A stretch of DNA of 64,000 nucleotides from Lachnospiraceae bacterium (lineage in GTDB: Bacteria; Bacillota; Clostridia; Lachnospirales; Lachnospiraceae), in assembly GCA_910575105.1 (NCBI GenBank), contig CAJTDK010000007.1, positions 124,001-188,000 of the forward strand, written 5' to 3'. The notes beneath the pieces were generated by a model. That model ran no database searches and was not told where the DNA came from. It saw only the letters and a list, made by a program, of their open reading frames with translations. Every line of letters starts with the position of its first letter. The stretch's first letter is position 1. Below, in pieces: positions 46,140 to 54,600 of this stretch. A program made the translations under genes and the position numbers.

Positions 46140-47408
46140 TTACATCTGCACAGACATAAAAGCTGGCACTATTACTATGACAAGCACTACCGCAAGCATC
46201 AGGAACATAGGAGCCAGAAGCTTTGTCCCGGCTTCCTCGCCAAGCCGCCTTGCCCTCGCTTTTCTTTCCTCGAAAGACTGCACGGCCTCCGTCTGCAAGA
46301 TCTGATTCATTCCCTTTGTTCCTTTCCGAAGATTCTGCGAAAGCAGCGCCCCAAGCTTCACATACGCCTGCAAGCCGCACCGCCTGCCAAACCGCTCATA
46401 GCTTTCTGCCTCCGTAATCCCGCTGTCCATCTCATTACATGTCTGCCGCATCTCCTCGTAGGCATATCTGCTTCCCCAAATATGTTTTTCTTCCTCATAA
46501 TCCATAGCAATTCTTTTCCATGCTCTCTTGACCGTCATTCCTGCACCAAGAAGAAGGGTAAGCTTGCTGACAATCTCCGGGTAATCCATCTGCATCTGCG
46601 CCTGCTTTTTTAGCCGTTCCTTCTCCTGATTCTGCTTTTCCAGTGCCAGCAGCAGCACCGCTATCAAGCCCGCCATCGCCATAAGCACTGCGCCCCGGCC
46701 ATCCATCATTTTAAAGAACAGAAGCGGTTTTCCAGCTATATCTTTTGGCAGCATGAGTTCCTTTTCTGTCTGTGTTCTCTCATCTTCTTCTGCAATCCTA
46801 TCCGTAATATCTGCCGCCTGCTGTTCTCCGGCCTCCAGCGTCTTTGGGAATACCATCACCGCACATTCATAAAGCGCCTGTTCTTCTGGATTTTCACTGT
46901 ATGTCAGCGTTCCTTTAAGCATGACCAGCGTTCCTTCCTTTGTAAGGCCGTCTTCCTGAAGCTCCCCGTATACATTCATAACATCGTAACGATCCAGCTC
47001 CCATGAGATCTCCACCGGTACTCCGTCGATTCCTGTGATCAAATCCATATCCGATTCAATATGGTCAAGACTTTCGTTTTTTCCAAGTATACGCCTGTCC
47101 ATTCCCGCGATACATCTTTGAAACATCTGCTGTAATTCTTCGCCGGAATATTCTCTTTCAGACACCTGCACCTCTATCTTTTCTCTCTTACTCTCCCCCG
47201 CTGATACCTCCAGCTCCTCCGTTCTTTTTCCTGATCCATAAGTATTCCTGATAAGCCCTCCTTCAATAGGCTGCCTGGAAGCAACATAGTCCGCGATAAG
47301 AAGCGCTGCACCTCCAAGAAACATCAGCACTAATATAAGCAAGATCAGACCTCGATTTTTACCAGATTTACGCCAATTGCGTAAGCGCCCAGATAAGCAC
47401 AAAGACAT
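46140..47408 (-). CDS. TadC-like inner-membrane platform protein
   Basis: Type II secretion F-domain protein of about 422 residues. It has an N-terminal transmembrane helix (about 22-40), a long non-membrane domain, another helix near 240, a F-domain (LLLGAGMTVKRAWKRIA, EMDSGITEAESYERFGRRCG) and a final hydrophobic segment. ATG at 47408 with GGGAG upstream is chosen; it overlaps tadB by 64 bases, and an upstream ATG at 47450 would overlap more. The large middle domain is unusual compared with classical TadC proteins of about 300 residues. Confidence 0.82.
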   Translation of the reverse strand: MSLCLSGRLRNWRKSGKNRGLILLILVLMFLGGAALLIADYVASRQPIEGGLIRNTYGSGKRTEELEVSAGESKREKIEVQVSEREYSGEELQQMFQRCIAGMDRRILGKNESLDHIESDMDLITGIDGVPVEISWELDRYDVMNVYGELQEDGLTKEGTLVMLKGTLTYSENPEEQALYECAVMVFPKTLEAGEQQAADITDRIAEEDERTQTEKELMLPKDIAGKPLLFFKMMDGRGAVLMAMAGLIAVLLLALEKQNQEKERLKKQAQMQMDYPEIVSKLTLLLGAGMTVKRAWKRIAMDYEEEKHIWGSRYAYEEMRQTCNEMDSGITEAESYERFGRRCGLQAYVKLGALLSQNLRKGTKGMNQILQTEAVQSFEERKARARRLGEEAGTKLLAPMFLMLAVVLVIVIVPAFMSVQM

Positions 47409-48133
47409 ACACTCATCACTCCCGTCCCGATCATATTTCCATAAAGGCACTCCATAAATTCCGGAAAGCTAAGTATCATATAGGCGATGATTGCATATGG
47501 AATCACTGCCATCACCTTAAATTCATACCGCTTCGCCGCAAGCAGAGTGTCGATTTCCCGTCTGACTTCTATCTTAGCTCCGATCTGGTTCACTGTATTT
47601 TGTATGATCGCGATCATGTCGCCGCCGCTTCGCTTCGCCGCCGCAAATACATTGGCAAAGTTGCGCACGTCCTCCAGCCGGACTCTTTTTGCAAAATCCT
47701 CGAAAATCTGCTCCGCCGGTATCCGGATATACACCTGCTGCACCATGAAGCTTAACTCTTTGCATATCATCTCGTCCTTTTCATACATCAAAAGCATCTC
47801 TTTTTGCATTTCCTTCACTGCGTTCTCTACGGAATAGCCCGTGTGCAGGGATGCCGCCATACTTTGTATCGCCTCCTTAAACTGCACGAGAAATTCGCCT
47901 TTCCTTTTCTCTATACATTCTTTTTCCAGGCTTCGGTAATACCAGATACCCAAAGGCCATAACACCAGAAGCGGCCATCCTGACCGGTAATAGAGCCATG
48001 CTGTCAAAAGCAGGACTCCCGCAGTCTTACCCAGCATCAATACCTTCTGCCTTTTCCTTAAAGCCCGCCGCCAGCAGTTTTCCGGTGTGCGTAAGCCCGT
48101 GAACCTTTTTCCAAACTCCTTGAATCTTTCCAT
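47345..48133 (-). CDS. TadB-like inner-membrane platform protein
   Basis: Type II secretion F-domain protein of about 262 residues with hydrophobic segments near 33-60 and at the C-terminus, and the F-domain phrase QSMAASLHTGYSVENAVKEM followed by NVFAAAKRSGGDMIAII. ATG at 48133 has AGGAG 6 nt upstream but overlaps tadA by 107 bases; ATG at 48037 is an alternative. With TadC it forms the platform on which the TadA ATPase acts. Confidence 0.83.
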   Translation of the reverse strand: MERFKEFGKRFTGLRTPENCWRRALRKRQKVLMLGKTAGVLLLTAWLYYRSGWPLLVLWPLGIWYYRSLEKECIEKRKGEFLVQFKEAIQSMAASLHTGYSVENAVKEMQKEMLLMYEKDEMICKELSFMVQQVYIRIPAEQIFEDFAKRVRLEDVRNFANVFAAAKRSGGDMIAIIQNTVNQIGAKIEVRREIDTLLAAKRYEFKVMAVIPYAIIAYMILSFPEFMECLYGNMIGTGVMSVCLCAYLGAYAIGVNLVKIEV

Positions 48134-49259
48134 GCTTTTCTCCTGTCTCTTCAAAGCTGTAGATTGGCTGAAGCAGAATCTCTCCATCCTGATAATCTAT
48201 GATTTCTGTAACCTCCAGCACTTTCCTGCTCTTATCCCTGAGTCTTCCCAAGTGGACGATCAAGTCGATCCCTGACGCTATCTGCCTGCGGATCGCCGGA
48301 AGGGGAAGCTCCATTCCCATAAGCACCATCGTCTCCAGACGGCTCAGCATATCCTTCGGACTGTTGGCATGTCCTGTGCTCAGGCTTCCGTCATGCCCTA
48401 TATTGAGCGCCTGCAGCATATCGATCGCCTCCGCGGAACGCACTTCCCCGACGATGATCCTCGTCGGCCGCATACGCAACGCCGACTTAATCAAATCCCG
48501 TATAGTAACTTCCCCGGTTCCTTCTGCATTAGCATTTCTGGCTTCCAAACTGACCAGGTTAGATACGCTCAGTATCTTAAGCTCTGCATTATCTTCGATG
48601 GTTATGATTCTCTCATCCTTTGGAATAAATTGCGATAGTGCATTTAAGAATGTGGTTTTCCCGGATCCGGTCCCGCCACTGATAAATATATTGTAGCCTG
48701 CTGCCACATACATTGCCAGAACTTCTGCAACTTCTCTGCTGATCGAATTCCACATAATAAGCTGCTTTATCGTAACAGCCTCCTTTGGGAATTTCCGAAT
48801 TGTAACCACAGGCCCGTTGAGCGCCACCGGCGCCAGAATGACATTGACCCTTGAGCCGTCTGCCAGTCTGGCGTCCACAATCGGAGACGCTTCATTAACC
48901 AGCCGGTTTGAGCCTGCTACAATCTGCTGAATGACATCTTCTAATTTCTCTTTGGACAAAAATCGCTTTTCCGACTGATACAGCCTGCCGTCCTTCTCAT
49001 AAAAGATGTTATGGGTACCGTTGATCATAATCTCCGTAATCTCATCATCCTCTAGAAATTCCTGAAGCAGATCCAATTTGCGGAAAGCGTTAAACAGCTC
49101 CTTCCCGAGCATCGTCCGCTTGCTTAAAGAAATATACTCCCTCTCTCCGGCCTCGCCTAACACCTGATGGATGATCCTCGTCAGCTCTTCATCTTCTACT
49201 TCTCTCGTCAGATCCAGTTCCTCAAGGATTCTTGCATGGAGCTGTTCTGCCTCTATCAT
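48027..49259 (-). CDS. TadA/CpaF-family pilus assembly ATPase
   Basis: Secretion ATPase of 410 residues. It has an N-terminal helical domain, Walker A FISGGTGSGKTTFLNALS near residue 200, Asp box ERIITIEDNAEL, Walker B RPTRIIVGEVRSAEAIDML and the His box HDGSLSTGHANSP. It powers pilin assembly. It overlaps the tadZ stop by four bases (ATGA), so they are translationally coupled. Confidence 0.94.
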   Translation of the reverse strand: MIEAEQLHARILEELDLTREVEDEELTRIIHQVLGEAGEREYISLSKRTMLGKELFNAFRKLDLLQEFLEDDEITEIMINGTHNIFYEKDGRLYQSEKRFLSKEKLEDVIQQIVAGSNRLVNEASPIVDARLADGSRVNVILAPVALNGPVVTIRKFPKEAVTIKQLIMWNSISREVAEVLAMYVAAGYNIFISGGTGSGKTTFLNALSQFIPKDERIITIEDNAELKILSVSNLVSLEARNANAEGTGEVTIRDLIKSALRMRPTRIIVGEVRSAEAIDMLQALNIGHDGSLSTGHANSPKDMLSRLETMVLMGMELPLPAIRRQIASGIDLIVHLGRLRDKSRKVLEVTEIIDYQDGEILLQPIYSFEETGEKHGKIQGVWKKVHGLTHTGKLLAAGFKEKAEGIDAG

Positions 49260-50173
49260 GCATCTCCCCCTTTACGGACAATCTTTTTCAGTACATCCTC
49301 CTGTCCCAGAAGACGCATCTCCCGCTCAAACTGCGTAACCTTCGCCTGGGAAAATCTGTCCTCTAAAACCGGCATATGAATCTCTGTGCAGCACTTCAAT
49401 ATCCGATAAAGCTCCGGTATCCCGTCACCGATATCAAGAATCAGCGTCTCATAGATGCTCTGCTCCAATATCTTATTCAGCAGGTCTACCCACTCTGCTG
49501 CGCGCACTTCCTTCATATCCTCAGAAACTGCCATAGGCTGTATATAATCAAGATTCCCTCGGTGACAGACCAGCGTCGTGAGCATCAGCCCAAGATTAGC
49601 CTTTTCCTGCCTGGCATAATAGAGAACATCAGCCAGAGTCTCTCTATTTTCCTCAAAATGTCCTCCTGCTCCCGCATATGTCTCCAGATTCAGATACAAT
49701 ACGTTCTCCGACTCTGCCAGCTCTTCTCCGAGCTTCAACGCATATGCGGTCTTCCCAACCCGATGTACGGGCGAGAACACTCCGATAACCTTTCTTACTT
49801 TACCTCCAGGCATACCATACATCATATTCCCCGCGTCAAATAATTCCGCGCACTCCCGGATAAGATCACCAAGCAGCCTTTCGCCCGGCTGATATTTATA
49901 CAGCACCGGATATCTTAATTCTCCTTCCGCTCTTTCTCCTGTACCTAATACGAATACCTTTTCTGCCTTTACCTCCTCCTGCACTTCTTTTGCATACTCT
50001 GCTGATACCAGCAGAAGATCTGTCTGAATCTTCTCGCCCAAAGCCGCTGCGTTACTGACTCTGCTGCATACATGCACCTGAAGCATCAGCTCCTTTTTTT
50101 TCATAAAGAACATAGCAAGCGCTTTGGCATACTCTTCCTCGCTGTCACATATTACAAGATTCTTACTTTTCAC
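49256..50173 (-). CDS. TadZ/CpaE-like localisation protein
   Basis: This 305-residue cytoplasmic protein has an N-terminal receiver-like domain (about 1-115; NLVICDSEEEYAKALAMFF) and a ParA/MinD-type ATPase domain with a P-loop-like VFSPVHRVGKTAYALKLGEEL and LILDIGDGIPEL. Relative to canonical ParA motifs the P-loop is HRVGKT and lacks the signature lysine at its start, as in degenerate TadZ proteins. It is the first gene of the Tad operon. Confidence 0.8.
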   Translation of the reverse strand: MKSKNLVICDSEEEYAKALAMFFMKKKELMLQVHVCSRVSNAAALGEKIQTDLLLVSAEYAKEVQEEVKAEKVFVLGTGERAEGELRYPVLYKYQPGERLLGDLIRECAELFDAGNMMYGMPGGKVRKVIGVFSPVHRVGKTAYALKLGEELAESENVLYLNLETYAGAGGHFEENRETLADVLYYARQEKANLGLMLTTLVCHRGNLDYIQPMAVSEDMKEVRAAEWVDLLNKILEQSIYETLILDIGDGIPELYRILKCCTEIHMPVLEDRFSQAKVTQFEREMRLLGQEDVLKKIVRKGGDA

Positions 50174-50541
50174 ATACTATCACTCCTATTCCTCCTTTTT
50201 CACGACTTCGCTTCTCTGTGAATCTTCGCCGATATTGGCTTGAATTCTCCGAATTACTTGAAACTATCAATTAGATAAACAATCAGATACAAGTCCTCGA
50301 CTCGACTTGTGAAACCGATTATAGCCTCTCCGGCTCCATCTGTCTACTGTTTTTTTCAAAAAGAAGCATCTTTGTGAATACTTACCAAATTTTAACGCAA
50401 AATTTCTCTAATAATTTTGGATAAAATTTTTCAGCCGCCAAAAGAGGATTGCAAAATAATCTTACTTTCTTCTTGAAAATATCCGTATATACGATATGAT
50501 TGATATGAAACAGCGACATTTCTCTTAAGAAAGGATTTCCA
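50174..50541. promoter_or_regulatory. 368-nt divergent promoter region between the Tad operon and the PPTase gene
   Basis: AT-rich region without genes. Facing right, TTGAAA (50473-50478), a 16-nt spacer and TATGAT (50495-50500) form a plausible promoter for the PPTase gene. I found no convincing promoter facing the Tad operon by eye. Confidence 0.5.
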
Positions 50542-51303
50542 ATGAAATTAAATTATCTTTCCGTAAAAAATATATCCGAAAAAGAATTACTCCTCCCCGC
50601 TGCGGATTCTATTGATATCTGCATCTTTCCTATCGATGATTTTTCTTCTATAGCGGACGACGAATCTTCGCTCTCCCTGCTAGAGCGAAAAAGAGCCTCC
50701 TGTCTGCGGCAGGGGGGGGATAAGCTTCGCTTTATGGCAAGCCGAATCCTTCTTCGCAGAATCTTAAGCCTCTATCTTAGCTGTCCGGCTGAACGCTTAT
50801 CATTCAGCACAGGAGCACATGGCAAGCCCGCGCTTTCTCCAGAGGAAACAAGAAAAAAGAGTTCTCCGGAGATACAGTTTAACCTGTCCCACTCCGGCAG
50901 GCTTGTCGCCCTTGCTTTTTCCACTTCTTCTCCTCTGGGGATCGATATCGAGAATACACGCAGAAATATCCGCGCGGAAACCTTAGTCCGCCGATTTTTT
51001 CACCCGGACGAATACTTAGAATTTTTAAAGCTGGACAGCGCGGCGCGGCAAGACTTTCTGCTCCGCAGATGGACCGTACGGGAAGCATTTTTAAAGGGAA
51101 TCGGATCTGGCTTTTCTATGTCTCCGGCTTCCTTCTATGTGGAAGAAACCTCTCACCCTTCGTCTCTGTTCCGCATAAAAAAAAGCCAGGAAGATTACTC
51201 CTCCTGGCGCATAAAGCCTATCTTTGTCCCAGACGGCTACTATTGCAGTGTGGCATACCAGACCCCATCAGCCGCCCGTATAAAAGGCGATTCCGTACAG
51301 TAG
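50542..51303 (+). CDS. Sfp-type 4'-phosphopantetheinyl transferase
   Basis: This 253-residue enzyme attaches 4'-phosphopantetheine from CoA to carrier proteins. It has HGKPAL, FNLSHSGRLVALAFS, the Mg-binding GIDIENTRR and WTVREAFLKGIGSGF, the standard Sfp motifs in order. No carrier protein, NRPS or PKS gene lies in the window, so its target is elsewhere. AAAGG precedes ATG at 50542. Its last 36 bases overlap the convergent bofA gene. Confidence 0.93.
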   Translation: MKLNYLSVKNISEKELLLPAADSIDICIFPIDDFSSIADDESSLSLLERKRASCLRQGGDKLRFMASRILLRRILSLYLSCPAERLSFSTGAHGKPALSPEETRKKSSPEIQFNLSHSGRLVALAFSTSSPLGIDIENTRRNIRAETLVRRFFHPDEYLEFLKLDSAARQDFLLRRWTVREAFLKGIGSGFSMSPASFYVEETSHPSSLFRIKKSQEDYSSWRIKPIFVPDGYYCSVAYQTPSAARIKGDSVQ

Positions 51304-51474
51304 CGCTACCCCCGGCGTGCCGAATAATCCGCTTGCAGCAAAAGTCACGGGGTTCAGCCCCACCTGCATGGATATTCCTCTTGACACAAGAAACTGATTA
51401 ATAAAAAATATAAAAGCCATCCCCACTACTGCGCGGATCAAAAACTGAACAACAAAAGAGGTTTTCTGCTCCAA
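51268..51474 (-). CDS. bofA: Pro-sigmaK processing inhibitor BofA-like protein
   Basis: Small two-helix membrane protein. The second helix carries the BofA-family phrase GLNPVTFAASGLFGTPGVALL. In Bacillus, BofA holds the SpoIVFB protease inactive until sigmaK is needed. I favour TTG at 51474 (about 68 residues) because GGGGGAG lies 7 nt upstream; ATG at 51519 gives 83 residues but has no ribosome binding site. The gene overlaps the convergent PPTase end by 36 bases. Confidence 0.78.
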   Translation of the reverse strand: MEQKTSFVVQFLIRAVVGMAFIFFINQFLVSRGISMQVGLNPVTFAASGLFGTPGVALLYGIAFYTGG

Positions 51475-51542
51475 TCCTAAGCTCCCCCGCTTACATCTTT
51501 GTTCATATATATTCGTCATGCACGGTTAATATGACAGCATGT

Positions 51543-52031
51543 TTACAGATTTATCTTTATTTCCCGATTCGTCTCATGATATTCGTGATAATTCACGCCG
51601 GCAGCGTCAAACATCCTCATGGAAGCTTTTACAGACGGCGTATCTTCATACTTATTGGAGCCGTAGATAACCTCCTTGATCCCGCTCTGGATGATCGCCT
51701 TGGCACATTCATTGCACGGGAAAAGCGACACATAAAGCTTCGCTCCCTCAAGACTTCCTCCCCGGTAATTCAAGATCGCGTTCAGCTCACTGTGCACCGT
51801 ATAAAAATATTTTGTATCAAGCGGATCTTCTCCCTCTCTTGTCCACGGGAAATTGTCATCCGAACAGCCCGTCGGAAGGCCATTATACCCCATAGACAAG
51901 ATCTTATTATCCTGACTTACGATACAGCACCCCACCTGCGTATTCGGATCTTTCGAGCGCATCCCCGACAGAAGCGCAACTCCCATAAAATATTCGTCCC
52001 AGCTGATATAATCGGTTCTTTTTTCCCCCAT
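51543..52031 (-). CDS. dCMP deaminase (ComEB-like)
   Basis: Cytidine/deoxycytidylate deaminase family enzyme of 162 residues producing dUMP. Zinc ligands and the catalytic glutamate are in VHSELNAILN and PCNECAKAII; N-terminal SWDEYFMGVALLSGMRSKDP is typical. TAAGGAGG precedes ATG at 52031. It lies 33 nt after upp on the same strand, forming a small pyrimidine operon. Confidence 0.93.
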   Translation of the reverse strand: MGEKRTDYISWDEYFMGVALLSGMRSKDPNTQVGCCIVSQDNKILSMGYNGLPTGCSDDNFPWTREGEDPLDTKYFYTVHSELNAILNYRGGSLEGAKLYVSLFPCNECAKAIIQSGIKEVIYGSNKYEDTPSVKASMRMFDAAGVNYHEYHETNREIKINL

Positions 52032-52064
52032 GTGACATCCTCCTTAATGCCTTGCCCTTTTGTG

Positions 52065-52694
52065 CTATTTTGTGCCGAAAATGCGGTCCCCCGCGTCGCC
52101 AAGCCCCGGAACGATATATTTGTGCTCATCTAAACACTCATCCAGCGCGCCGATATACAGATCTACATCCGGATGCTCTTTCTGCATATATTCCACCCCT
52201 TCCGGAGCTGCGATGACACACATAAACCGTATGTTCTTCACACCTTTGTCCTTCAGCAGCTGGATCGCCGCCACACTGGATCCTCCCGTAGCAAGCATCG
52301 GGTCAACGACAAACACCTCTCTCTCATCGCAGTCCGCCGGCAGCTTGCAGTAATATTCCACCGGCTTAAACGTCTCCGGATCCCGGTAAAGCCCGATATG
52401 CCCCACCTTGGCCGCCGGGATGATACTGAGCATCCCGTCTACCATCCCGAGCCCCGCCCGCAGGATCGGCACAACCGCCAGCTTCTTTCCGCTCAATTCC
52501 TTACCCGTCATCTCGCAGATCGGCGTCTTGATCCTCACATCCCTAAGCTTCAGATTCCTGGTCGCCTCATAGCACATCAGCGCCGCAATCTCTCCGACAA
52601 TCGTCCTGAATTCCTTTGAGCCAAGCTCTTCCCTGCGGATGCAGGTAATCTTGTGCTGGATCAAAGGATGCTCCATAACCTGTACTTTACCCAT
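52065..52694 (-). CDS. upp: Uracil phosphoribosyltransferase
   Basis: Salvage enzyme of 209 residues making UMP from uracil and PRPP. It shows [16 protein letters not shown], the PRPP loop [18 protein letters not shown], and the C-terminal [16 protein letters not shown] signature that binds uracil. The length is standard. It precedes the dCMP deaminase gene in the same transcript. Confidence 0.96.
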   Translation of the reverse strand: MGKVQVMEHPLIQHKITCIRREELGSKEFRTIVGEIAALMCYEATRNLKLRDVRIKTPICEMTGKELSGKKLAVVPILRAGLGMVDGMLSIIPAAKVGHIGLYRDPETFKPVEYYCKLPADCDEREVFVVDPMLATGGSSVAAIQLLKDKGVKNIRFMCVIAAPEGVEYMQKEHPDVDLYIGALDECLDEHKYIVPGLGDAGDRIFGTK

Positions 52695-52715
52695 AATCTC
52701 ACCTTTTCCTCTCTA

Positions 52716-53765
52716 TTATACCTGTATGACATGATGACCTGCTGCCTTCAAAAGCCGGTTCATAACTGCATCTCCGATCCCGTCCCCGGGAAATGCTTCG
52801 CTTAGGATACAATCCACATTCTCATCGTCAAATTCCCGCAGGACTGCATAGAGACGGTTCGCAACTGTCGTCTCATCCTGCCGGGTTCCGATGCATTTTA
52901 CCACTCCGTGCAGATAATCCCCTACCGTCTCCTCCGTTCCGATGATGCCGACCCGCTCTCCTTCCCGCATCTTCTCGGCCGCCATCCGGTTGATCTCCTT
53001 CACAACCGAATCCTCATCCCCTTCCACAACGCTAAGCTTCGCCTTCGGAGCGTAATGGCGGTATTTCATCCCCGGAGCCTTCGGCGCCTCCTCACTGTCC
53101 TCGCAGATCAGCGCCGCGTCCACAGCTATCTCTCCCAGAATCTCTTCGAGCATCTCCTTCGTCACCGCCCCCGGCCTTAAGATCATGGGCGGAGACACCG
53201 ACAGATCAAGTATCGTAGACTCCACGCCGATCTCTACCGGGCCGCCGTCTACGATCATATCGATCCTTCCCTTCAGATCCTCCGCTACATGCTCCGCCCT
53301 CGTAGGGCTCGGACGCCCGGACGTATTAGCACTTGGCGCCGCGATATATCCTCCGCCGGCATCGATCACTGCGCGGGCAGTCTCATGGGAGGGCATCCTT
53401 ACCGCCACCGTGTCAAGCCCGCCGGTCGTACCGTAAGGCACGATGCTGCTCTTATGAAAAATCATCGTAAGAGGACCCGGCCAGTATCTTTCAGCGGCAA
53501 TGCGCGCCGCCTCGGGAATCTCCGAAACGATCCGCCCAAGAGCTTCCATATTCGTAATATGCACGATCAGCGGATTATCCGACGGCCTCCCTTTTGCAGC
53601 ATATATCTTTTTTGCCGCTTCTTCATTCAATGCATCCGCACCCAGGCCGTACACCGTCTCTGTGGGAAATGCCACAAGCCCGCCCTTCTTTAATACCTCT
53701 CCGGCTGCTTCGACCGCTTCGCTGTTCTGTTTTAAATCTTCTATCTTCGTTATTATTGTCTTCAT
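52716..53765 (-). CDS. Threonylcarbamoyl-AMP synthase (Sua5/YwlC type)
   Basis: This 349-residue protein makes threonylcarbamoyl-AMP for tRNA t6A37. The N-terminal YrdC domain has LVAFPTETVYGLGADA, KGRPSDNPLIVHI and SANTSGRPSPT; a C-terminal Sua5 domain follows from about 215 (GMKYRHYAPKAKLS). ATG at 53765 lacks a ribosome binding site: a -10 TATAAT ends only 7 nt upstream, so the mRNA is probably leaderless or nearly so. The cwlD gene ends just upstream. Confidence 0.95.
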   Translation of the reverse strand: MKTIITKIEDLKQNSEAVEAAGEVLKKGGLVAFPTETVYGLGADALNEEAAKKIYAAKGRPSDNPLIVHITNMEALGRIVSEIPEAARIAAERYWPGPLTMIFHKSSIVPYGTTGGLDTVAVRMPSHETARAVIDAGGGYIAAPSANTSGRPSPTRAEHVAEDLKGRIDMIVDGGPVEIGVESTILDLSVSPPMILRPGAVTKEMLEEILGEIAVDAALICEDSEEAPKAPGMKYRHYAPKAKLSVVEGDEDSVVKEINRMAAEKMREGERVGIIGTEETVGDYLHGVVKCIGTRQDETTVANRLYAVLREFDDENVDCILSEAFPGDGIGDAVMNRLLKAAGHHVIQV

Positions 53766-53772
53766 GTGCTAT

Positions 53773-53801
53773 ATTATACTACACTCTGAAAACTCCTACA
53801 A
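53773..53801 (-). promoter_or_regulatory. Promoter of the Sua5 gene, predicted leaderless
   Basis: On the minus strand TTGTAG (53796-53801), a 17-nt spacer and TATAAT (53773-53778). The start codon is 7 nt beyond the -10 hexamer. Confidence 0.6.
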
Positions 53802-53802
53802 G

Positions 53803-54534
53803 TTAAGAAGTCCCAGATTTTTCATCTGTTTTTTCTTCTGCTTCTTCCGAGCCTTCTTTGTGGATGATCTCCAGTATTCCCTTGCAGATTGCCTCAGACA
53901 CCTTATCCTGGTATTCTTCGCTGCACAGGTTCGACGCATCCTCGGGATTAGACAAAAAGCCGCACTCCACAATGATCGTCGGCGCCTTCGTGCGTTTCAG
54001 CAGATAATACGTATTGTTTGCCTTTGCCTGTCTCGTATTTTCCGCATCGACGGCCAGCAGCGCATTCTGCATTACCTTTGCAGCCTCCTCGCCCTCCGGA
54101 GAGCCGGAATAGTAAAATACCTGCGCGCCATGAACCACCGCATCCTGATAGCTGTTCTGGTGAATGCTTACTGCGAGCTGCGGAGCTTCGTCATTGATGA
54201 TCCTCACCCGCTCCTTCATATCCTCAGCTTTCGTCCCGGTGCCTCCTTCACCGGCAAGCATCGCATCCTCCTCCCTTGTCATAATGACCTTAACCTTTTC
54301 CTTTTTTAATCGTTGTTCTACCTTTTTTGCAATCGTAAGATTGATCTCCTTCTCAACCACATCCCCTACGCCGACCTTTCCCGGATCGCCGCCTCCGTGA
54401 CCTGCGTCGAGAACCACCGTGTTTTTTCTGACCGTTATCTTCTGAGAGGACACCTGCTCCTCAAGGTTTTTGTTTAAGACAGCAAGACCGGCGACCATGA
54501 TGATCAGAACTACCAGCTCAATCTTTTTCTTCAA
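53803..54534 (-). CDS. cwlD: N-acetylmuramoyl-L-alanine amidase CwlD-like
   Basis: Amidase_3 enzyme of about 243 residues with an N-terminal membrane/signal helix (ELVVLIIMVAGLAVL). Zinc ligands are in VLDAGHGGGDPGKVG, the glutamate in VEKEINLTIA, and a His in LAVSIHQNSYQD. CwlD makes muramic-delta-lactam in spore cortex together with PdaA, consistent with a spore former. I prefer TTG at 54534 because AGGAGG lies 8 nt upstream; GTG at 54543 would overlap that site. Confidence 0.9.
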   Translation of the reverse strand: MKKKIELVVLIIMVAGLAVLNKNLEEQVSSQKITVRKNTVVLDAGHGGGDPGKVGVGDVVEKEINLTIAKKVEQRLKKEKVKVIMTREEDAMLAGEGGTGTKAEDMKERVRIINDEAPQLAVSIHQNSYQDAVVHGAQVFYYSGSPEGEEAAKVMQNALLAVDAENTRQAKANNTYYLLKRTKAPTIIVECGFLSNPEDASNLCSEEYQDKVSEAICKGILEIIHKEGSEEAEEKTDEKSGTS

Positions 54535-54600
54535 TAAAAACACCTCCTGACAGCCTATATTAATTCAATATATGACCGCCGGAGGCATTTTATTTTTTAT

